Of a stretch of 64,000 nucleotides of DNA, positions 27,103 through 36,888 are shown piece by piece. This stretch comes from Streptomyces tsukubensis (GTDB lineage: Bacteria > Actinomycetota > Actinomycetes > Streptomycetales > Streptomycetaceae): positions 5,208,001-5,272,000 of the forward strand of contig NZ_CP045178.1 of the NCBI RefSeq assembly GCF_009296025.1. The letters run 5' to 3'. A program made the translations under genes and the position numbers. The stretch's first letter is position 1; every line of letters starts with the position of its first letter. Under the pieces are notes generated by a model, which was given only the letters and a program-made list of their open reading frames with translations, ran no database searches and was not told the origin of the DNA.

Positions 27103-28158
27103 GTGCAGGAACTCCACGACGCCCCACTCGCCCCGCTGACCACTTTCCGTCTCGGCGGCCCCGCGACCCGACTCATCACCGCGACCACGGACGCCGAGGT
27201 GATCGAGGCCGTCAGCGCGGCCGACGCGGAAGGTACCCCGCTGCTGATCATCGGCGGGGGCAGCAACCTCGTCATCAGCGACACGGGCTTCGAGGGCACC
27301 GCCCTGCGGATCGCCACCCGTGGTCTCGTGCTGGACGGTACCGAGCTGGAACTGGCCGCGGGAGAGGTGTGGACCGACGCGGTCGCCCGTACCGTCGAGG
27401 CCGGGCTCGCGGGCATCGAGTGCCTGGCGGGCATCCCGGGTTCGGCCGGCGCGACACCCATCCAGAACGTCGGCGCCTACGGCCAGGAGGTCGCGGGCAC
27501 CCTCACCGAAGTGATCGCCTACGACCGTCAGGCCGGCGAAACAGTGACGATGTCGAACGAGGAGTGCGCTTTCTCGTACCGGCACAGCCGTTTCAAGAAC
27601 GAACCCGACCGGTTCGTGGTGCTGCGTGTCCGGTTCCGGCTGACCGATGAAGGAGGGCTCTCCGCGCCCCTGAAGTACGCGGAGACGGCCCGCGCCCTTG
27701 GTGTGGAGGCGGGCGACCGCGTGCCGCTGACGGACGCCCGTGCCACCGTGCTGAAGCTCCGTGCGGGCAAGGGCATGGTCCTGGACCCCGAGGACCACGA
27801 CACCTGGTCGGCCGGGTCCTTCTTCACCAACCCGATCCTCTCCGACGCGGAGCTCGAAGCCTTCCGGGGCCGCGTGCGCGACCGCCTCGGCCCCGATGCC
27901 GCCCCGCCCGCCTTCCCCTCCGGTGACGGACGGACCAAGACCTCGGCCGCCTGGCTGATCGACCGGGCCGGCTTCACCAAGGGGTACGGCGAAGGCCCCG
28001 CCCGGATCTCGACCAAGCACTCGCTGGCCCTCACCAACCGCGGAGCGGCCACCTCCGACGACCTGCTCGACCTCGCCCGCGAGGTGGTGTCCGGGGTGCG
28101 TGACGCGTTCGGCATCACCCTCGTCAACGAGCCCGTGACGGTCGGCGTCCACCTGTAG
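27103..28158 (+). CDS. murB: UDP-N-acetylenolpyruvoylglucosamine reductase
   Basis: 351 aa. FAD domain with LTTFRLGGPATRL, IIGGGSNLVISD, GIECLAGIPGSAGATPIQN and GAYGQEV; substrate domain with SYRHSRFK, active-site Ser in AGSFFTNP, and the terminal Glu in NEPVTVG. Reduces UDP-GlcNAc-enolpyruvate to UDP-MurNAc with NADPH in peptidoglycan synthesis. The start is uncertain: GTG at 27103 gives the usual VQELHDAPLAPLTTF N-terminus, and GTG at 27097 adds two residues. Neither has a ribosome site, because a perfect hairpin sits immediately upstream; a leaderless transcript is plausible. Confidence 0.95.
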   Translation: MQELHDAPLAPLTTFRLGGPATRLITATTDAEVIEAVSAADAEGTPLLIIGGGSNLVISDTGFEGTALRIATRGLVLDGTELELAAGEVWTDAVARTVEAGLAGIECLAGIPGSAGATPIQNVGAYGQEVAGTLTEVIAYDRQAGETVTMSNEECAFSYRHSRFKNEPDRFVVLRVRFRLTDEGGLSAPLKYAETARALGVEAGDRVPLTDARATVLKLRAGKGMVLDPEDHDTWSAGSFFTNPILSDAELEAFRGRVRDRLGPDAAPPAFPSGDGRTKTSAAWLIDRAGFTKGYGEGPARISTKHSLALTNRGAATSDDLLDLAREVVSGVRDAFGITLVNEPVTVGVHL

Positions 28159-28192
28159 TTCGGGCGGTCTCGGCTGTCTCGGCCCCTCGTCG

Positions 28193-29251
28193 TCAGTCGG
28201 CCAGCCAGGTGTCGATCCCGGAGAGAAGCTGCTTCTGCGTGTCGGCCGGTGCCGCCGATCCCCGCACCGACTGCCGGGCCAGCTCGGCCAGTTCCGTGTC
28301 GGTGAAACCGTGGTGGCGGCGGGCGATCTCGTACTGGTCGGCGAGGCGCGCACCGAAGAGCAACGGATCGTCCGCGCCCAGCGCCATCGGCACCCCCGCG
28401 TCGAACAGCACCCGAAGGGGTACGTCCTCCGGCTTCGCGTAGACGCCGAGTGCCACGTTGGAAGCGGGGCAGACCTCGCAGGTCACGCCGTACTCCGCCA
28501 GCCTGCGCAGCAGCCGGGGATCCTCCGCCGCACGCACCCCGTGGCCCACCCGCGTCGCGTGCAGGTCGTCCAGACAGTCCCGTACGGACCGGGGGCCCGC
28601 CAGTTCGCCGCCGTGCGGAGCGGCCAACAGCCCTCCCTCACGGGCGATGGCGAAGGCCCTGTCGAAATCGCGGGCCATACCGCGCCGCTCGTCGTTGGAG
28701 AGCCCGAAGCCGACGATGCCCCGGTCCGCGTAGCGCACCGCGAGCCTGGCCAGCGTGCGCGCGTCCAGCGGATGCTTCATGCGGTTGGCCGCGACCAGTA
28801 CCCGCATCCCGAGACCGGTCTCCCTGGACGCCGTGTCCACCGCGTCCAGGATGATCTCAAGGGCCGGGATCAGACCACCGAGCAGCGGAGCGTACGACGT
28901 GGGGTCGACCTGGATCTCCAGCCACCCCGAGCCGTCCCTGACGTCCTCCTCGGCGGCCTCACGCACCAGCCGCTGAATGTCGGCGGGCTCCCGCAGACAC
29001 GCCCGCGCCGCGTCGTAGAGGCGCTGGAAACGGAACCAGCCCCGTTCATCGGTCGCCCGCAGCTTCGGCGGCTCGTCCGCCGTCAACGCGTCGGGCAGCC
29101 GTACTCCGTACTTGTCAGCCAGCTCCAACAACGTCGTGGACCGCATCGAGCCGGTGAAATGCAGATGCAGATGGGCCTTGGGCAAGTCGGAAAGGTCCCT
29201 GACCCGGTCCCGGCGGCCTCCGCCCGGTCGATTGACGCGCGTGCTCTCCAT
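28193..29251 (-). CDS. add: Adenosine deaminase family protein
   Basis: 352 aa from the ATG at 29251. Zinc ligands in AHLHLHFTGSM (HxH), the PHGGEL block (His plus catalytic Glu), VGHGV and the ADDPLLF region (Asp-Asp). These match adenosine deaminase/adenine deaminase-type enzymes that convert adenosine to inosine. An in-frame upstream extension of 85 residues exists but looks non-coding. Specificity within the ADA family is not certain. Monocistronic, convergent with murB. Confidence 0.9.
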   Translation of the reverse strand: MESTRVNRPGGGRRDRVRDLSDLPKAHLHLHFTGSMRSTTLLELADKYGVRLPDALTADEPPKLRATDERGWFRFQRLYDAARACLREPADIQRLVREAAEEDVRDGSGWLEIQVDPTSYAPLLGGLIPALEIILDAVDTASRETGLGMRVLVAANRMKHPLDARTLARLAVRYADRGIVGFGLSNDERRGMARDFDRAFAIAREGGLLAAPHGGELAGPRSVRDCLDDLHATRVGHGVRAAEDPRLLRRLAEYGVTCEVCPASNVALGVYAKPEDVPLRVLFDAGVPMALGADDPLLFGARLADQYEIARRHHGFTDTELAELARQSVRGSAAPADTQKQLLSGIDTWLAD

Positions 29252-29347
29252 CCCAAGATCCTGCCGTACGGACCCGCCCTTCCGGTACCGCCTCCCTCCA
29301 TCGAGTAGATGACCGAACGGAAAACCGAGTACCTGATCTAACGAAAA

Positions 29348-29377
29348 ACGGGCCCCCGGCCGAAGCCGGAGACCCGT
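29348..29377 (-). terminator. Probable aspartate aminotransferase terminator
   Basis: Imperfect hairpin with arms ACGGG...CCGGC / GCCGG...CCCGT around a CGAA loop, about 20 bp downstream of the minus-strand gene end; the minus-strand side is followed by a T-rich run (from AAAAA at 29344-29348). Confidence 0.55.
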
Positions 29378-29393
29378 CACACCGAGGGTGGCG

Positions 29394-30620
29394 TCAGGCC
29401 TTGGCCTCGCCCAGCAGCTTCTGGACGCGCGAGACGCCCTCGACGAGATCCTCGTCACCCAGCGCGTAGGAAAGCCGCAGATAACCAGGGGTGCCGAACG
29501 CCTCACCCGGCACCACGGCGACCTCGACCTCGTCCAGGATCAGCGCGGCGAGCTCCACGGAACTCTGCGGGCGCCTGCCCCGGATCTCCTTGCCGAGCAG
29601 CCCCTTCACCGACGGGTAGACGTAGAAGGCGCCCTCGGGCACCGGGCACACCACGCCGTCGATCTCGCTGAGCATCCGCACGATCGTCCTGCGCCTGCGG
29701 TCGAACGCCTCGCCCATCGCGTCGACCGCGTCCAGGTCGCCGGAGACCGCGGCGATGGCCGCCACCTGGGCGACGTTGCTCACGTTGGAGGTCGCGTGCG
29801 ACTGGAGGTTGGTCGCGGCCTTCACCACGTCCTTCGGGCCGATCAGCCAGCCCACCCGCCAGCCCGTCATGGCGTACGTCTTGGCCACGCCGTTCACCAC
29901 GATGCAGCGCTCGCGCAGCTCGGGCACGATCGCCGGCAGCGAGGTGAACTTCGCGTCCCCGTACACCAGGTGCTCGTAGATCTCGTCGGTCAGCACCCAC
30001 AGCCCGTTCTCCGCGGCCCAGCGGCCGATCGCCTCGGCGTCGGCCTCCGAGTAGACCGCGCCCGTCGGGTTGGAGGGCGAGACGAAGAGCACCACCTTGG
30101 TGCGCTCGGTCCTCGCGGCCTCCAACTGCTCCAGGGAGACGCGGTAGCCCGTCGACTCGTCCGCGACGACGTCGACGGGGATGCCGCCGGCGAGACGGAT
30201 GGACTCGGGGTACGTCGTCCAGTACGGCGCGGGGACGATGACCTCGTCGCCCGGGTCGAGGATCGCGGCGAACGCCTCGTAGATGGCCTGCTTTCCGCCG
30301 TTGGTCACCAGGATCTGTGAGGCGTCGACCTCGTAACCCGAGTCACGCAGCGTCTTCGCGGCGATGGCGGCCTTGAGTTCGGGGAGCCCCCCGGCCGGGG
30401 TGTAGCGGTGGTTCTTCGGATCGCGGCAGGCCTCGACCGCCGCCTCGACGATGTATTCCGGGGTCGGGAAGTCCGGCTCGCCCGCGCCGAAACCGATCAC
30501 CGGACGCCCGGCGGCCTTGAGGGCCTTTGCCTTGGCGTCGACAGCGAGGGTCGCGGACTCGGAGATCGCGCCGATACGGGCGGAGACCCGGCGCTCTGAA
30601 GGAGGAGTTGCAGCGCTCAT
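29394..30620 (-). CDS. aspC: Aspartate aminotransferase (class I PLP)
   Basis: 408 aa. Class I fold with [50 protein letters not shown] and the PLP lysine in [17 protein letters not shown]-terminal substrate Arg in LRLSYALGD. Length and the [10 protein letters not shown] block match the Streptomyces/Bacillus AspB-type (Igamma) enzymes. The ATG at 30620 has no clear ribosome site and may be leaderless. Interconverts aspartate/2-oxoglutarate and oxaloacetate/glutamate. Confidence 0.95.
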   Translation of the reverse strand: MSAATPPSERRVSARIGAISESATLAVDAKAKALKAAGRPVIGFGAGEPDFPTPEYIVEAAVEACRDPKNHRYTPAGGLPELKAAIAAKTLRDSGYEVDASQILVTNGGKQAIYEAFAAILDPGDEVIVPAPYWTTYPESIRLAGGIPVDVVADESTGYRVSLEQLEAARTERTKVVLFVSPSNPTGAVYSEADAEAIGRWAAENGLWVLTDEIYEHLVYGDAKFTSLPAIVPELRERCIVVNGVAKTYAMTGWRVGWLIGPKDVVKAATNLQSHATSNVSNVAQVAAIAAVSGDLDAVDAMGEAFDRRRRTIVRMLSEIDGVVCPVPEGAFYVYPSVKGLLGKEIRGRRPQSSVELAALILDEVEVAVVPGEAFGTPGYLRLSYALGDEDLVEGVSRVQKLLGEAKA

Positions 30621-30806
30621 GGCCCCATCGTTTCAGACCCGCGAGCCCCCGGGCACACACGTTTGCGGTACGGACGGGTAGCCGTCGCGGGGTGGGCCGA
30701 GGACCGGATCATGGCCGGTCGCGGGCGATCGCGTTCGACGCCCGGGGCTTCAGCACGTATGCTCTTTCCTCGTTGGCCTACTGCGGCCGCTTCCGAGTTC
30801 GGGCAC

Positions 30807-30835
30807 TTAGTGCACGCGGTCGGATGCGGTACGTT
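30807..30835 (+). promoter_or_regulatory. Possible promoter of tRNA-Trp-secE-nusG
   Basis: TTAGTG, 17-bp spacer, TACGTT; the -10 ends 11 bp before the tRNA-Trp 5' end. The -35 is poor. Confidence 0.5.
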
Positions 30836-30846
30836 GGGGCAGACAA

Positions 30847-30919
30847 AGGGTCGTAGCTCAATTGGTAGAGCACTGGTCTCCAAAACCAGCGGTTGGGGGT
30901 TCAAGTCCCTCCGGCCCTG
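30847..30919 (+). tRNA. tRNA-Trp (anticodon CCA)
   Basis: 73 nt. Acceptor AGGGTCG/CGGCCCT (one T-G pair), D arm AGCTCAATTGGTAGAGC, anticodon stem CTGGT/ACCAG with CCA at 30880-30882, T arm GGGGGTTCAAGTCCCTC. The tRNA-Trp-secE-nusG order is conserved in actinobacteria. Confidence 0.97.
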
Positions 30920-31029
30920 CTACACACTCCTTCGCCAGGATGTGTGCGCATGTGTACGTACTGCAATGCACCGCCGTGCGGCTCAACCGGGCGCGGCACG
31001 GCCACGACCCGGAATTCAGGTGAGGACGC

Positions 31030-31317
31030 GTGACGGACGCCGTGGGCTCCATCGACATGCCTGATGCCCAGGACGAGGCGCCTGAGTCAAAGAAGAAGAA
31101 CCGCAAGGGCGGCAAGCGCGGCAAGAAGGGCCCTCTGGGCCGTCTCGCGCTCTTCTACCGGCAGATCGTCGCGGAACTCCGCAAGGTCGTCTGGCCGACT
31201 CGTGGGCAGCTCTCGACGTACACCTCCGTGGTGATCGTCTTCGTCGTCATCATGATCGGTCTGGTGACCGTGATTGACTACGGCTTCTCCCAGGCCGTCA
31301 AGTACGTCTTCGGCTGA
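31030..31317 (+). CDS. secE: Preprotein translocase subunit SecE
   Basis: 95 aa, GTG start. A Lys-rich N-terminal region ([14 protein letters not shown]) precedes the amphipathic [20 protein letters not shown] motif and a single transmembrane helix. Component of the SecYEG channel. First protein gene after tRNA-Trp; nusG follows at 86 bp. Confidence 0.97.
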   Translation: MTDAVGSIDMPDAQDEAPESKKKNRKGGKRGKKGPLGRLALFYRQIVAELRKVVWPTRGQLSTYTSVVIVFVVIMIGLVTVIDYGFSQAVKYVFG

Positions 31318-31403
31318 GTCGAGGCGCCACGATTGCGGAGGGCGCCCAGTCGGCGCCCCTTTCGCATGTTCCACCCATTTGTAACCAGGAAGAAGCAGCC
31401 ACA

Positions 31404-32348
31404 GTGTCTGACCCGAACCTGAACGACGCCGCCAAGTCTGCGAGCGCGGGCTTCGAGTCCCCTGAGGACCAGCTCGACATCGCCAAGACGGCGGACGCCG
31501 AGGAGCCGGACCAGGCCGAAGCTGCCGACGCCGCCGCGGGCGAGCCCACGGAGAAGGCCGCCGCCACCGAGTCCGCCGCCGAGGACGCCCCGATCGAGGG
31601 CGTGGAAGCCGGTGACTCCGAGGCCGAGATGGTGGCCGAGGGTGCCCCGGCCGAGGGCGACGAGCCCGCCGAGAGCGACGACGAGGACGCCGAGGCGGCC
31701 GTAGAAGCCGTCGAGGAAGAGGCCGAGCCGGTCGACCCCGTCGCCGCGCTCCGTGACGAACTGCGCACCCTCCCCGGCGAGTGGTACGTCATCCACACGT
31801 ACGCCGGTTACGAGAACCGCGTGAAGACCAACCTCGAACAGCGCGCCGTCTCGCTCAACGTCGAGGACTACATCTTCCAGGCCGAGGTGCCGCAGGAAGA
31901 GGTCGTCCAGATCAAGAACGGCGACCGCAAGACCATCCGCCAGAACAAGCTCCCCGGTTACGTGCTGGTGCGCATGGACCTGACGAACGAGTCCTGGGGC
32001 GTCGTCCGCAACACCCCCGGCGTCACCGGCTTCGTGGGCAACGCCTACGACCCGTACCCGCTGACCCTGGACGAGATCGTCAAGATGCTCGCCCCCGAGG
32101 CCGAGGAGAAGGCGGCCCGCGAGGCTGCCGAGGCCGAGGGCAAGCCCGCGCCGCAGCGCAAGGTCGAGGTCCAGGTGCTGGACTTCGAGGTCGGTGACTC
32201 GGTCACCGTCACCGACGGCCCCTTCGCCACGCTCCAGGCGACGATCAACGAGATCAACGCCGACTCGAAGAAGGTCAAGGGCCTCGTCGAGATCTTCGGC
32301 CGCGAGACCCCGGTCGAGCTGAGCTTCGACCAGATCCAGAAGAACTGA
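31404..32348 (+). CDS. nusG: Transcription termination/antitermination protein NusG
   Basis: 314 aa, GTG start. The first about 120 residues are strongly acidic (Glu/Ala/Asp) and low-complexity, an extension typical of Streptomyces NusG. The NGN domain starts at [20 protein letters not shown] and includes [10 protein letters not shown] and [11 protein letters not shown]. The C-terminal KOW domain contains [19 protein letters not shown]. Couples RNA polymerase with Rho or ribosomes. Followed by an intrinsic terminator before rplK. Confidence 0.97.
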   Translation: MSDPNLNDAAKSASAGFESPEDQLDIAKTADAEEPDQAEAADAAAGEPTEKAAATESAAEDAPIEGVEAGDSEAEMVAEGAPAEGDEPAESDDEDAEAAVEAVEEEAEPVDPVAALRDELRTLPGEWYVIHTYAGYENRVKTNLEQRAVSLNVEDYIFQAEVPQEEVVQIKNGDRKTIRQNKLPGYVLVRMDLTNESWGVVRNTPGVTGFVGNAYDPYPLTLDEIVKMLAPEAEEKAAREAAEAEGKPAPQRKVEVQVLDFEVGDSVTVTDGPFATLQATINEINADSKKVKGLVEIFGRETPVELSFDQIQKN

Positions 32349-32430
32349 TCACAGGAGATCTGACCCTGGAGAAGTGATCCAGGAGATCTGATTCAGGGAT
32401 CTGACACTTTCTGGACCATACGCTTCCGAA

Positions 32431-32475
32431 CAGGTCAGAAGGGCTTCCGTAGCCCTTCTGACCTGCTCGGTTTTT
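32431..32475 (+). terminator. Intrinsic terminator/attenuator between nusG and rplK
   Basis: 15-bp perfect stem (32431-32445 / 32451-32465), 5-nt loop, then TTTTT at 32471-32475: a classical Rho-independent terminator, unusual in this genome for having a T-tract. Preceded by three copies of an (A)GGAGATCTGA-like word at about 32353-32402. Confidence 0.85.
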
Positions 32476-32570
32476 GGCCGCACAGCTATACCCGTTATCG
32501 TTGCGCGGTATGCCTCCATCCGGATGACCGGATGAGGGCGGAACACTCTCACTAGGACCCGGAGAGAGCA

Positions 32571-33005
32571 ATGCCTCCCAAGAAGAAGAAGGTCACGGGG
32601 CTTATCAAGCTCCAGATCCAGGCCGGCGCGGCCAACCCGGCTCCGCCGGTCGGCCCCGCGCTGGGCCAGCACGGCGTCAACATCATGGAGTTCTGCAAGG
32701 CCTACAACGCCGCGACCGAGTCGCAGCGTGGCTGGGTCGTGCCGGTGGAGATCACGGTCTACGAAGACCGTTCTTTCACCTTCATCACCAAGACCCCCCC
32801 GGCCGCCAAGATGATCCTCAAGGCCGCGGGCGTCGAGAAGGGCTCCGGCGAGCCGCACAAGACCAAGGTCGCGAAGATCACCGACGCGCAGGTCCGCGAG
32901 ATCGCCACCACCAAGATGGAAGACCTCAACGCGAACGACCTGGACGCCGCGTCGAAGATCATCGCGGGTACCGCGCGTTCCATGGGCATCACGGTCGAGG
33001 GCTGA
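32571..33005 (+). CDS. rplK: 50S ribosomal protein L11
   Basis: 144 aa. [41 protein letters not shown] is the canonical L11 N-terminal domain; the C-terminal RNA-binding domain ends with [21 protein letters not shown] ribosome site. Binds the GTPase-associated region of 23S rRNA and is the target site for thiostrepton in actinomycetes. Co-directional with rplA, 83 bp apart. Confidence 0.98.
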
Positions 33006-33088
33006 CACCCACCCCGTAACGCCGTTCCCAGTGGCAGGGCCCGCGCCGGCCCGGACCACGACTCCGTATCTGAACAACAGGAGCAGTA

Positions 33089-33811
33089 GTGAAGCGCAGC
33101 AAGTCTCTCCGCGCTGCCGACGCCAAGATCGACGGGGAGCGCCTGTACGCGCCCCTCGAAGCGATCCGGCTGGCCAAGGAGACCTCCGTCAGCAAGTTCG
33201 ACGGCACCGTCGAGGTCGCCTTCCGCCTGGGTGTCGACCCTCGCAAGGCGGACCAGATGGTCCGTGGCACCGTGAACCTTCCGCACGGCACCGGCAAGAC
33301 CGCCCGGGTCCTGGTCTTCGCGACCGGTGACCGTGCCGAGGCCGCGCGTGCCGCGGGCGCCGACATCGTCGGCGCCGAAGACCTCATCGACGAGGTCGCG
33401 AAGGGCCGTCTGGACTTCGACGCCGTCGTCGCCACCCCGGACCTCATGGGCAAGGTCGGCCGTCTCGGCCGCGTGCTCGGCCCGCGTGGTCTGATGCCGA
33501 ACCCGAAGACCGGCACCGTCACCCCCGATGTCTCCAAGGCTGTCACGGACATCAAGGGCGGCAAGATCGAGTTCCGCGTCGACAAGCACGCGAACCTTCA
33601 CTTCATCATCGGCAAGTCGTCCTTCGACGACACGCTGCTGGTGGAGAACTACGGCGCCGCGCTGGAGGAGATCCTCCGTCTGAAGCCGTCCGCCGCGAAG
33701 GGCCGCTACATCAAGAACGCCACCGTCAGCACCACGATGGGCCCCGGCGTTCCGCTCGACTCCAACCGCACCCGCAACCTCCTCACCGAGGAGGACCCGG
33801 CCTCCGTCTGA
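33089..33811 (+). CDS. rplA: 50S ribosomal protein L1
   Basis: 240 aa, GTG start after AACAGGAGCAG. Conserved segments [47 protein letters not shown] and [17 protein letters not shown]. Forms the L1 stalk of the 50S subunit; in many bacteria it represses its own operon. A strong hairpin follows at 33856-33903. Confidence 0.98.
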   Translation: MKRSKSLRAADAKIDGERLYAPLEAIRLAKETSVSKFDGTVEVAFRLGVDPRKADQMVRGTVNLPHGTGKTARVLVFATGDRAEAARAAGADIVGAEDLIDEVAKGRLDFDAVVATPDLMGKVGRLGRVLGPRGLMPNPKTGTVTPDVSKAVTDIKGGKIEFRVDKHANLHFIIGKSSFDDTLLVENYGAALEEILRLKPSAAKGRYIKNATVSTTMGPGVPLDSNRTRNLLTEEDPASV

Positions 33812-34124
33812 GCCTCGCGCTCGATTACGGAAGCCGCGTCGCGTACGCGTGGAAAGGACGGGCCCCGTGCCTCCCGGTTCTGCCGGGGGTGCGGGGCCCG
33901 TCCTTCGTACGTTGCTGAGGTACGCCGTCCCTGAGGCATGCCGTCCCTGGGGCGAGCGTTCCCCGAGGCGCGCGTTCCCGAGGCACGCGTTCCGCATCCC
34001 GCCCAGGTGTTCGATGTGGCCCATGTGCTCAGCGGGGCCGATGTGTTATCCGGTTTCCGTCACCGGGACCGTTCCCACGGGTTAGCCTGCGGCGACTTCT
34101 TGAGCCGGCTCGGGGGGAGGGCTG
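33812..34124. other. 313-bp gap after rplA
   Basis: Contains the rplA terminator and, at about 33930-34000, an irregular repeat of CCC(T)GAGGC-CGCGTTCC-like words. No gene recognised. Confidence 0.5.
33856..33903 (+). terminator. rplK-rplA terminator
   Basis: Perfect 12-bp stem GGACGGGCCCCG (33856-33867) / 33892-33903 with a partly paired inner region around TTCT. Confidence 0.8.
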
Positions 34125-34838
34125 ATGCGGCGGAACCGCTTGGCGCTGTGGAGCTCGGCGCTGGCCGTGCTCCTCGCGGGCTGCGGCGGACAGGGCACGG
34201 ACCGCGACGACGCCCGTGAACCCGGCCCGGCCCCCGCGGTCCTCGCGGCGCTGCGGGAGGCCCGCGCCGCGACCGCTGCGGCCGGCTCGGCAACCGTCGA
34301 CTCCGTGAGCGTCGTCGAAGGGACGCGTACGGCCGCCAAGGGCTCCCTCGACTGGAGGGGCCGACTGCGCGGGAGACTGAAGGTCACCGTGGTGAAGGGC
34401 GACGGGCCCACGGAGTTCCGCGTCAGCGACGACGCCTACTACGTACGGCTGCACACTCCCGTCAGAGGCAGACACTGGGCCTCCTATCCGCACGACACGG
34501 CGGACAGACTTGCCCCGTACGCCTCCCTCGACCTCCTCCTCGACGCCGCCGACGCCCACCACGCGGGGCGCGCCCGCATCAGGGGCGTCATCGCCACCCA
34601 CTGGGCCGGTACCGTCCACGCGGCCGAGTCCGCCGTCCTGCGAGCGGCGGGGATACGGAAACAGACCGTGGACCTGTGGGCGGACAGCCGGGGCAGGCTG
34701 GTCAAACGTGTCGAGAGCGGTACGGGTCGGGACGGCGTGATCACCACGACGACGTACTGGAGCGACTTCGGTACCGATGTGCCGACCGTGGCGGCGCCGC
34801 CCGCCGGTGACCGGCTCACCCCAGGGCCTCGAAAGTGA
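34125..34838 (+). CDS. Putative lipoprotein, LppX/LprG-like
   Basis: 237 aa. ATG start after a GGGGGGAGGG site. Signal peptide with lipobox VLLAGC (Cys at about 20). The mature part resembles the LppX/LprAFG beta-sheet fold (KVTVVKGDGPTEFRVSDDAYYVRL, VDLWADSRGRLVKRVES), a family that carries lipids or lipoglycans in mycobacteria. Sits between rplA and rplJ with a second lipoprotein. The fold is inferred by eye. Confidence 0.8.
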   Translation: MRRNRLALWSSALAVLLAGCGGQGTDRDDAREPGPAPAVLAALREARAATAAAGSATVDSVSVVEGTRTAAKGSLDWRGRLRGRLKVTVVKGDGPTEFRVSDDAYYVRLHTPVRGRHWASYPHDTADRLAPYASLDLLLDAADAHHAGRARIRGVIATHWAGTVHAAESAVLRAAGIRKQTVDLWADSRGRLVKRVESGTGRDGVITTTTYWSDFGTDVPTVAAPPAGDRLTPGPRK

Positions 34839-34894
34839 CCATCGGGTAGCGTGCGCCGGAAGTGAACAGCACACGCTTGCTAGGGGTGGGGAAC

Positions 34895-35845
34895 ATGGGC
34901 AGCGCCATGTATGCCGTGCGGGGGCGCGGCAGCAGGGTCGTAGGGGCAGCGCTGGCGGCGGCTCTGCTGTGCGCGGCCGCGGGGTGTTCGTCGGGCGACG
35001 GAGGCAGGACCGCGGCCCACGACAAGCCGAAGACCGCGGAGAGGCAGGCGGCTCCCGAGGCGGTCGTCAAGGCCGCGGTCGCCAAGAGCCAGGAGCTGAA
35101 CTCCTTCACCTACCGCACCACGGGCACCATGCCCGATGCGGGCGAGGTCTCGTCGCGGGCGTCGCTGAGCCTGCGCCCCGAGGTGATGACACTCAAGGCG
35201 AGCACCAAGAACACCGGGGGCAAGGACGTCGGCGTGCGCTCGGACGACGGCTCCTTCTATCTCACCGGTGGGTCCGCGCGGCTGATGGGCCTCAAGGCGG
35301 GGCAGTGGGTGAAGCTCTCCGCCGACGACCGGAAGCTGGCGGCGGCCGTGGACGCCGACATCACCGCCGTGTACACGAGGAACCCCGCCTGGGAGTCCGG
35401 CTTCATGGCCGCGGTCGCGCGTCCGCGTGAGGCCGGCACCCGGACGATCGACGGGGTGAAGACCACGCACTACCGGGGCAGGGCCACCGTGGACCAGATC
35501 GATGCACAGGCCAGGACCGAGGACAGGCAGACGCGCGAACGGCGGCTCGGCGCCCTCAAGGGCTACCGGTCCGGGATGAAGATCCGCACCCTCACCATGG
35601 ACACCTACGTCGACGCCGAAGGCAGGACGAAGCGGTTCCGCATGACGGGCGAGGCCAGCGGCGGCACGCTCGACCTCACCACCACCTTCAGCGACGAGGG
35701 CAAGCCGGTCACGGTGGAGAAGCCCCCCGCAGGGAAGACCGTGAGCCTCGCGAAACTCATGAAGGGGATGGAGATCGATCTCGGCGAAGCCGGTAAGAAC
35801 GTGGATCTCGGCAAGCTGGCGAAGGAGCCCCCGACCCTTCCCTGA
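34895..35845 (+). CDS. Putative lipoprotein, LppX/LprG-like
   Basis: 316 aa from the ATG at 34895 (GGGGTGGGG upstream). A longer start at 34862 is possible but less well supported. Signal peptide with lipobox AAAGC. The mature region has the family pattern of alternating beta strands ([48 protein letters not shown]) and ends in a Lys/Gly-rich tail. Paralogous in type to the preceding gene though divergent in sequence. Not part of the ribosomal regulon by function; its conserved location suggests chromosomal hitch-hiking. Confidence 0.85.
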   Translation: MGSAMYAVRGRGSRVVGAALAAALLCAAAGCSSGDGGRTAAHDKPKTAERQAAPEAVVKAAVAKSQELNSFTYRTTGTMPDAGEVSSRASLSLRPEVMTLKASTKNTGGKDVGVRSDDGSFYLTGGSARLMGLKAGQWVKLSADDRKLAAAVDADITAVYTRNPAWESGFMAAVARPREAGTRTIDGVKTTHYRGRATVDQIDAQARTEDRQTRERRLGALKGYRSGMKIRTLTMDTYVDAEGRTKRFRMTGEASGGTLDLTTTFSDEGKPVTVEKPPAGKTVSLAKLMKGMEIDLGEAGKNVDLGKLAKEPPTLP

Positions 35846-35936
35846 CGCCGGAAAGCGTCCCTGGAAAGCGATCCGGGAAACCATCGCGGGAAAGGGCCCC
35901 GGGAAAGCTGCCGGGGAGTGCCCGGGGGGAAGCGAT

Positions 35937-35966
35937 TTGCCCGGGGCGCCCGCCTTCCCGTACTCT
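35937..35966 (+). promoter_or_regulatory. rplJL promoter
   Basis: TTGCCC, 18-bp spacer, TACTCT. Implies a start near 35972 and a leader of about 275 nt before rplJ. Confidence 0.6.
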
Positions 35967-35971
35967 CCACG

Positions 35972-36249
35972 AAGAAGCCAAAGACCGCTGGTTGTTGCCG
36001 CTCTCTCGTCCAGAGGGCGCGGTGGCCGAAGGATCCGCTGAACTGCGGACGGCCCGCGTAGGTGATTCGTGGAAGTGCTCCCGGGCGAATTCTGTCAGGT
36101 CGAGCTCACGCCCCGTGCGCCTGCGCCGGGGCGTTTCGTTTTCCCTCACGTCTCCTTTCTGTGTCCTGATGCAGGCGGTCCACCGGCTCGTGTGGCGGCT
36201 GACCGCGAGGTCAGTCGACGATCATCACCCCGGAAGGAGGCCGAGGCTC
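35972..36249 (+). promoter_or_regulatory. L10 leader of the rplJ-rplL mRNA
   Basis: Long structured leader immediately upstream of rplJ. It includes a hairpin with arms ACGCCCC (36108-36114) / GGGGCGT (36128-36134) followed by TTCGTTTT, which resembles an attenuator. L10(L12)4 binding to its own leader is an established autoregulatory mechanism; its location here fits, but the exact binding fold was not derived. Confidence 0.6.
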
Positions 36250-36777
36250 ATGGCGACGTCCGACAAGGTCGCAGCCGTTGAGGAGATCACGGAGAAGCTG
36301 CGTAACTCCAACGCCGCTGTCGTGACCGCGTACACCGGACTGAGCGTGGCGCAGCTCAAGCAGCTGCGTCGTTCTCTCGGCGAGAACGCTCAGTACCGTG
36401 TGGTGAAGAACACGCTGACCAAGATCGCGGCCAAGGAGGCCGGGGTCGAGCTGGACGAGCACCTGAACGGCTCGACGGCAGTCGCCTTCGTCACCGGTGA
36501 CCCGGTCGAGGCGGCGAAGGGTCTTCGTGACTTCGCCAAGGAGAACCCCGCTCTCGTCATCAAGGGCGGTTTCCTTGACGGCAAGACGATGTCTGCCGAC
36601 GAGATCAAGAAGCTTGCGGACCTTGAGTCCCGCGAGGTTCTGCTCTCCAAGCTGGCGGGTGCCATGAAGGGCAAGCAGTCGCAGGCTGCCGCGCTCTTCC
36701 AGGCGCTTCCCTCGAAGTTCGTCCGCACCGCGGAAGCGCTTCGTGTCCAGAAGGCAGAGCAGGGCGGTGCCGAGTAA
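36250..36777 (+). CDS. rplJ: 50S ribosomal protein L10
   Basis: 175 aa from the ATG at 36250, with GGAGG 9 nt upstream. Family blocks [40 protein letters not shown] and [20 protein letters not shown]; the C-terminal helix binds L7/L12 dimers. An in-frame upstream extension into the leader is non-coding. rplL follows after 111 bp. Confidence 0.97.
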   Translation: MATSDKVAAVEEITEKLRNSNAAVVTAYTGLSVAQLKQLRRSLGENAQYRVVKNTLTKIAAKEAGVELDEHLNGSTAVAFVTGDPVEAAKGLRDFAKENPALVIKGGFLDGKTMSADEIKKLADLESREVLLSKLAGAMKGKQSQAAALFQALPSKFVRTAEALRVQKAEQGGAE

Positions 36778-36888
36778 TTCGGCTCGCACCTGACCTGAGC
36801 CGGTCCCGGCGAAGGTCATAGCGGGCCACACGTACGCCCGCCGCAATGTACATCCGGCACCTGCCGAATTAATGGAAGGACCGCCACC

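Larger units (their letters stand above)
35846..36249. other. 404-bp rplJ upstream region
   Basis: Non-coding. Starts with GGGAAAGC/CCGGGAAA-like repeated words (35853-35935), followed by the rplJ promoter and a 5' leader with an attenuator-like hairpin. Confidence 0.6.
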
